A stretch of 5,006 bases of DNA from an uncultured Collinsella sp. (lineage in GTDB: Bacteria; Actinomycetota; Coriobacteriia; Coriobacteriales; Coriobacteriaceae), in contig CABVBR010000145.1 of the NCBI GenBank assembly GCA_902496645.1, positions 1-5,006 of the forward strand. Reading direction: 5' to 3'. The notes under the pieces are model-generated. The model was not told the origin of the DNA. It saw nothing but the letters and a program-made list of their open reading frames with translations, and did not search any database. How positions within the stretch are numbered: the first letter of the stretch is position 1; each line of letters opens with the position of its first letter. Both the position numbers and the translations under genes were made by a program. Below are positions 1-2,351 of this stretch, piece after piece.

Positions 1-323
1 CGGCGCTCGACGGACATAGTCTCGGGCATGGTGATGATCACCTTGTAGCCGCGAGCCGCCGCCACCGAGGCGATGCCGACGCCGGTATTGCCGCTCGTGG
101 GCTCGATGATGGTGTAGTCGCCGCCGCGCACGAGCTTGCCGGCCTTCTCGGCCTCGTCGATCATGTTCTTGGCGACGCGGTCTTTGACGGACCCGGCGGG
201 GTTAAAGTATTCCAGCTTGACGAGCACGCGGGCCTTGAGGTCCTCATCGGCCTCAAAGTGAGTGAGCTCCAGAAGCGGGGTGTGGCCGATAAGCTGATCA
301 ATGGACGTGTAAACATTGCTCAT
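1..323 (-). CDS. cysK: Cysteine synthase (O-acetylserine sulfhydrylase), 5' part only
   Basis: PLP-dependent enzyme that makes L-cysteine from O-acetylserine and sulfide in the cytoplasm. Only the first 107 codons are present; the gene continues past the left edge (family length is about 305-315 residues). The translation starts MSNVYTSIDQLIGHTPLLEL, the usual N-terminus with its GxTPLL motif. NPAGSVKDR at 41-49 contains the lysine (K47) that forms the Schiff base with PLP. TSGNTG at 76-81 is the substrate/phosphate-binding loop, and GYKVIITMPETMS at 92-104 is also characteristic. The ATG at 323 is preceded by GGAGG (330-334) with a 6-nt spacing, which fixes the start. The gene is divergent from the Rrf2 regulator at 577, a likely controller. 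A cystathionine beta-synthase-like paralogue is possible but less likely given the N-terminus. Confidence 0.95.
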   Translation of the reverse strand, partial: MSNVYTSIDQLIGHTPLLELTHFEADEDLKARVLVKLEYFNPAGSVKDRVAKNMIDEAEKAGKLVRGGDYTIIEPTSGNTGVGIASVAAARGYKVIITMPETMSVER

Positions 324-362
324 GGTGAACCTCCAAAGTGTTCAAATGCCTGGATACCGTGT

Positions 363-391
363 GGTTTTACGGTGTGTGTAACACCAAAACC
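363..391 (-). promoter_or_regulatory. Inverted repeat at the predicted cysK transcription start
   Basis: An 11-bp dyad: GGTTTT (363-368) pairs with AAAACC (386-391), and GGTGT (371-375) pairs with ACACC (381-385). There is a 2-nt bulge on one side and a 5-nt loop. If transcription begins near 392 as the promoter boxes suggest, this would be either an operator over the start site or a hairpin at the very 5' end of the cysK mRNA. I do not recognise it as a known riboswitch; it is too small for a T-box or SAM riboswitch. Confidence 0.45.
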
Positions 392-398
392 CATAAAC

Positions 399-428
399 CC
401 TATAGGTTGTCTGTCTTGCTGTTGGCAA
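399..428 (-). promoter_or_regulatory. Candidate sigma-70-type promoter of cysK
   Basis: Read on the minus strand, TTGCCA (423-428) serves as a -35 box (5 of 6 consensus bases) and TATAGG (399-404) as a -10 box (4 of 6), with an 18-bp spacer. Transcription would start near 392 and give a leader of about 70 nt before the ATG at 323. The -10 lies inside the 8-bp palindrome CCTATAGG (399-406). The -35 overlaps a small dyad (CTTGC at 415-419, GCAAG at 425-429). Both are positions where a repressor could act. The boxes are visible in the sequence; promoter function is inferred. Confidence 0.5.
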
Positions 429-446
429 GCATAGTAAACAGTAAAG

Positions 447-463
447 CCTAGTAACGCAATAGG
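447..463. promoter_or_regulatory. Possible operator in the shared cysK/Rrf2 control region
   Basis: CCTA (447-450) and TAGG (460-463) form a dyad with a 9-bp centre. The same half-sites are fused as CCTATAGG at 399-406, over the cysK -10 box. AATAGG occurs at 458-463 and again at 505-510. Three AGTAA direct repeats lie at 433-437, 440-444 and 450-454. Rrf2 proteins bind dyad sites in AT-rich DNA, so these are candidate contacts for the regulator at 577. None matches a published consensus that I can confirm by eye. Confidence 0.25.
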
Positions 464-512
464 AAATAGAAGATTATTACGAGGCGATTAACCAGCTTGA
501 CGGGAATAGGTA

Positions 513-540
513 TTTTCAAAGCCAATTTTTCGGCTAGAAT
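513..540 (+). promoter_or_regulatory. Candidate promoter of the Rrf2 regulator gene, with dyad in its spacer
   Basis: TAGAAT (535-540) matches the -10 consensus at 5 of 6 bases. TTTTCA (513-518) matches the -35 at 4 of 6, with a 16-bp spacer. Transcription would start near 547, about 30 nt before the ATG at 577. The inverted repeat AGCC (520-523) / GGCT (532-535) fills the spacer and touches the -10, a position suited to autorepression. A better -35 by sequence, TTGACG at 497-502, has no acceptable -10 at the right distance. Confidence 0.45.
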
Positions 541-576
541 TTCTACGGATTAAAAGACCGAAAGGCAGCAATATAT

Positions 577-1005
577 ATGTTGGTTTCCACAAAGGGCAGG
601 TATGCCCTGCGCGTTATGGTCGACCTGGCCGAGCACCAGGCGGCAGGCCGCATTCCCCTCAAAGAGATCGCCGCGCGTCAGGGGATTTCGGAGAAATATC
701 TGGAGAACATTTTGGCCACGCTCGTGCGCGCCAATATGCTCTCGGGCATGCGCGGCAAGGGCGGCGGCTACGTGCTCACGCGCCCGCCCGAGCAGTACAC
801 GGTGGGCGAGATCCTGCGCCTGACCGAGGGCAGCCTGGCACCGGTCGCATGCCTGGACGGCGACTGCAAGGGCTGCTCACGATCTGATGAGTGCCCCACG
901 CTCGACGTTTGGAAGAACCTGGATAAGCTCATAAACGACTACCTCGACGGCGTGACGCTCGATGCGCTTGTCGCCCCCAACGAGGGCTACGACTACGTCA
1001 TCTAG
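577..1005 (+). CDS. Rrf2-family transcriptional regulator (IscR/CymR-like)
   Basis: DNA-binding regulator of 142 residues, the usual size for Rrf2. The N-terminus MLVSTKGRYALRVMVDLAEH is the family signature. The winged helix covers about residues 10-68, with the recognition region ISEKYLENIL (37-46) and the wing RGKGGGY (59-65). The effector segment has four cysteines, C92, C97, C100 and C106. IscR of E. coli uses three cysteines and a histidine to hold a [2Fe-2S] cluster; no histidine follows C106 here (C-P-T). Bacillus CymR lacks such a cluster and responds through a CysK complex. Divergence from cysK favours control of cysteine supply, while the cysteines suggest Fe-S or redox sensing; which applies is not decidable here. 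The ATG has only a weak ribosome site (AAAGG, 561-565) 11 nt upstream. Transcription ends at the hairpin at 1075-1111. Confidence 0.92.
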   Translation: MLVSTKGRYALRVMVDLAEHQAAGRIPLKEIAARQGISEKYLENILATLVRANMLSGMRGKGGGYVLTRPPEQYTVGEILRLTEGSLAPVACLDGDCKGCSRSDECPTLDVWKNLDKLINDYLDGVTLDALVAPNEGYDYVI

Positions 1006-1014
1006 CCCCACCCG

Positions 1015-1073
1015 CCATTTGGGGACGGGGCAGAAATGGTAGATTTTCTTGCCCTCTGAGGCTTGGCAAATGA
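1015..1073 (+). repeat. REP-like hairpin element with GGGGACGG core
   Basis: CCATTT (1015-1020) and AAATGG (1034-1039) form a 6-bp stem around a loop that contains GGGGACGG (1021-1028). The outer part also has symmetry: CATTTG (1016-1021) with CAAATG (1067-1072), and TTGCC (1049-1053) with GGCAA (1065-1069). The 10-mer TTGGGGACGG (1019-1028) recurs on both arms of the palindrome at 2181-2269. It lies between the regulator's stop codon and its terminator. Membership of a dispersed repeat family is inferred from the shared core and architecture. Confidence 0.5.
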
Positions 1074-1074
1074 C

Positions 1075-1111
1075 AAGGCCGCCCATCGTTGCGATGGACG
1101 GCCTTCGTTTT
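1075..1111 (+). terminator. Intrinsic terminator between convergent genes
   Basis: The arm AAGGCCG (1075-1081) pairs with CGGCCTT (1099-1105), and CCATCG (1083-1088) pairs with CGATGG (1092-1097). There is one C-A mismatch and a 3-nt loop, so 13 pairs in total. The hairpin is followed on the plus strand by CGTTTT (1106-1111), which ends the Rrf2 gene. On the minus strand the hairpin also lies just past the stop of the membrane-protein gene at 1143, but the following tract (TTGTCATTTG) is weaker, so termination in that direction is less certain. Confidence 0.85.
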
Positions 1112-1142
1112 GGCGTGTTGTGGCGGTCCGTATCCGGTCGCT

Positions 1143-1508
1143 TTAGTTCCTGGCGATGCTGTCGAGAATGCTGCGCATGATGGATACCAGGATGCTGCCC
1201 ATAAAGGCCGATCCAAAGCCGGCAATGGAGATGCCCGCGCCCAGCAGATTGACCGACAGGTAGCTGGCCAGCTCGAGCATAAAGCTGTTGACTACGAGCT
1301 GAAAAATACCAAGCGTGATAATAGTGAGCGGCAGCGAGATGACCGTCAGGAACGGCTTGACGAGCGAGTCGACGATGTTGAGGAACAGTCCCACGAAGGC
1401 AAAGCAGACCCAGGCGTCGGCCATGCCGAAGGGCTGAATGCCGGGGACGAGAAACGTTGCGATCGCGATGGCGATTGAGGTCAAAAGCCAGTTGAGCAAA
1501 AAGCGCAT
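1143..1508 (-). CDS. Phage holin family 4 (DUF360-type) small membrane protein
   Basis: Integral membrane protein of 121 residues, matching the Phage_holin_4_2 (PF04020) family in length and pattern. Four hydrophobic segments are visible at about 4-24, 33-54, 56-84 and 93-115. The hallmark run GLFLNIVDSLVKPFL (about 40-54) is followed by ISLPLTIITLGIFQLVVN (about 57-74). Despite the family name, chromosomal members occur widely without phage genes and their role is not established; no endolysin or phage gene is near here. I chose the ATG at 1508 because AAAGGA (1517-1522) sits 8 nt upstream and the family starts at this point. A longer frame from 1643 would add a proline-rich, polar N-terminus that does not look like this family. 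The gene is convergent with the Rrf2 gene and divergent from yerC. Confidence 0.9.
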   Translation of the reverse strand: MRFLLNWLLTSIAIAIATFLVPGIQPFGMADAWVCFAFVGLFLNIVDSLVKPFLTVISLPLTIITLGIFQLVVNSFMLELASYLSVNLLGAGISIAGFGSAFMGSILVSIMRSILDSIARN

Positions 1509-1694
1509 GGTGGGAATCCTTTCTTGCGCATGGCGTGGTGAGGGGGCGTGAGGGGCACATGCCTTTGCAACTTGGATGGGTGCGGGGCACGGCCTTGTTT
1601 GGGCGCCCATTGTCTCAGATATTCGTGGAGCTTGCGTGCGCATTCGGTTTCAAAACGGCGCTCGTCCTAAAAAATGCGCCGCTGGCAGAGAGTC

Positions 1695-1725
1695 TTGTCG
1701 CTTTAGTTTGGTGGTGTGCTAAACT
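1695..1725 (+). promoter_or_regulatory. Candidate promoter of yerC, extended -10 type
   Basis: TAAACT (1720-1725) is preceded by TGC (1717-1719), giving an extended -10 element. A TTGTCG box (1695-1700) lies 19 bp upstream, a little further than ideal, which the extended -10 would compensate. Transcription would start near 1732 and give a leader of about 100 nt before the ATG at 1831. The assignment is inferred from the boxes alone. Confidence 0.45.
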
Positions 1726-1730
1726 GCTAC

Positions 1731-1783
1731 GGGCAAAAGCCACAGGCGTTGCCCTATTGCATGGAACGGGCGAACGATGCCCG
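1731..1783 (+). promoter_or_regulatory. Two consecutive hairpins in the yerC leader
   Basis: The first hairpin pairs GGGCAA (1731-1736) with TTGCCC (1749-1754), with an inner GCC/GGC pair (1739-1741, 1745-1747). The second pairs CGGGC (1767-1771) with GCCCG (1779-1783) across a 7-nt loop. GCCC of the first hairpin (1751-1754) could instead pair with GGGC of the second (1768-1771), so two exclusive folds are possible. No U-tract follows, so this is not a simple attenuator. Any regulatory role is a guess. Confidence 0.35.
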
Positions 1784-1830
1784 ATGTCAGTATCAACTTC
1801 GATGCCTTTTGGCGGGTTTGGCGGTGATCG

Positions 1831-2130
1831 ATGAATATCGAGAACATGTTTGACAAGCCTGATGTCAAGCAGCTGGTCCACGCATTTAGCCTTTTGGACG
1901 ACGAGAAAGATATCCAAGCGTTTTTGACCGATATCTGCACGCCGCGCGAGATTTGCGATCTATCGCAGCGTCTGCAGGTCGCGCGTTACCTGGACGAGGG
2001 CGAGCCCTATGTCGAGGTTCAGGCGCGTACCGGCGCTTCGTCCACCACGGTGAGCCGTGTGTCCAAGGCGCTCAACGGCGAGTACGGTGGCTACCGCAAG
2101 ATCCTCATTAAACTGGAGGATGGCGAATAG
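1831..2130 (+). CDS. yerC: YerC/YecD-type TrpR-superfamily DNA-binding protein
   Basis: Small all-helical regulator of 99 residues, close to the roughly 100 of the YerC/YecD family (TrpR superfamily). Family features are FLTDICTPREICDLSQRLQVA (starting at residue 31), matching the first conserved helices, and the helix-turn-helix around 60-81, with TGASSTTVSRVSKALN at 67-82 as turn and recognition helix. The close of the domain, YGGYRKIL (85-92), is also typical. The ATG at 1831 is supported by GGCGGTGATC (1820-1829), one base from the extended anti-16S complement GGAGGTGATC, with 6 nt between its GGCGG core and the ATG. Target genes are unknown; TrpR itself binds tryptophan, but no ligand is established for YerC. 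It has its own terminator at 2157-2183, so it appears monocistronic. Confidence 0.9.
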   Translation: MNIENMFDKPDVKQLVHAFSLLDDEKDIQAFLTDICTPREICDLSQRLQVARYLDEGEPYVEVQARTGASSTTVSRVSKALNGEYGGYRKILIKLEDGE

Positions 2131-2156
2131 GCCAGCGACAACAATGAATTACGAAG

Positions 2157-2183
2157 AACCGTCCCTCCGTGGGGCGGTTTTTT
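2157..2183 (+). terminator. Intrinsic terminator of yerC
   Basis: The 9-bp stem AACCGTCCC (2157-2165) / GGGGCGGTT (2171-2179), with one U-G pair and a 5-nt loop (TCCGT), leads straight into six T residues (2178-2183). It begins 27 nt after the yerC stop. The last three T residues are also the first bases of the 33-bp inverted repeat that follows. Confidence 0.9.
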
Positions 2184-2269
2184 GATCCCTTGGGGACGGA
2201 GGAAAACGGATCATCAAGGGGGTCAGTCTAACCCGGTGATCCGTTTTCCTCCGTCCCCAAGGGATCAAA
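2181..2269. repeat. Perfect 33-bp inverted repeat (REP/BIME-like element)
   Basis: The left arm 2181-2213 and right arm 2237-2269 are exact reverse complements over all 33 bases. The spacer is 23 bp and itself contains a small stem (GGGT 2220-2223, ACCC 2231-2234). Each arm reads TGATCC, then 19 bases including TTGGGGACGG, then GGATCA, so each arm could also fold alone. I see no target-site duplication and no reading frame inside. The element sits between the yerC terminator and the start region of addB. It resembles paired REP units or a tiny non-autonomous mobile element; the origin is inferred. Confidence 0.9.
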
Positions 2270-2297
2270 TCTGTTGGCGTGGGGCAAATCAGTCCGC

Positions 2298-2327
2298 TTG
2301 GGCGGGTAGGATGGATGCATTGATTAT
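2298..2327 (+). promoter_or_regulatory. Weak candidate promoter of the addB-like gene
   Basis: TTGGGC (2298-2303) and GATTAT (2322-2327) are separated by 18 bp and lie just upstream of the gene. Both boxes match consensus poorly. A promoter is expected here because the terminator at 2157-2183 and the palindrome separate the gene from yerC. An alternative -10, TAGGAT (2307-2312), lacks a -35. Confidence 0.25.
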
Positions 2328-2343
2328 TGCGAACAGTTTGAGC

Positions 2344-2348
2344 GGAGG
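2344..2348 (+). promoter_or_regulatory. Ribosome binding site of the addB-like gene, short spacing
   Basis: A full GGAGG core precedes the ATG at 2352 with only 3 nt between, tighter than the usual 5-9. It still supports this start, because no other in-frame start with a ribosome site is near and the family N-terminus begins here. Confidence 0.6.
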
Positions 2349-2351
2349 ACC

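Larger units (their letters stand above)
1509..1830. other. Intergenic region between divergent holin-family gene and yerC
   Basis: A 322-bp stretch with no convincing gene. It holds the yerC promoter and leader at its right end (1695-1830). I found no clear minus-strand promoter for the membrane-protein gene. A GACAAT read on the minus strand (about 1610-1615) could be a -10 but lacks a good -35. Small symmetric sequences occur: the palindrome GGGCGCCC at 1601-1608, and GGCGC (1657-1661) with GCGCC (1676-1680). Open frames that cross the region on both strands show no protein-like composition. Confidence 0.6.

Noticed and set aside
1089..1478. Plus-strand frame of 129 codons opposite the membrane-protein gene
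   Set aside because: It is the antisense shadow of a well-supported membrane protein, rich in Asp, Arg and Glu as expected for the complement of hydrophobic codons.
1143..1508. Prophage or lysis cassette suggested by the name phage holin family
   Set aside because: There is no endolysin, integrase, structural gene or attachment site nearby. The family is common in chromosomes outside phages.
1143..1643. Longer version of the holin-family protein starting at 1643
   Set aside because: The extra 45 residues are Pro/Ala/Arg-rich and lack a ribosome site. The ATG at 1508 has AAAGGA at proper distance and gives the standard family length.
1657..1680. GGCGC/GCGCC hairpin with an A-tract as a terminator
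   Set aside because: The stem is only 5 bp around a 14-nt loop and no T-tract follows on either strand. It is too weak to call.
1535..1834. Plus-strand open frame of 99 codons between the holin-family gene and yerC
   Set aside because: It overlaps the yerC promoter, leader and start, has no ribosome site, and its translation has no recognisable domain or protein-like pattern. A minus-strand frame over the same area (1615-1917) is equally unconvincing.
1761..1853. Upstream open reading frame of 30 codons in the yerC leader that overlaps the yerC start
   Set aside because: No ribosome site precedes its ATG and its peptide shows no run of Trp or other regulatory codons, so leader-peptide control is not supported.
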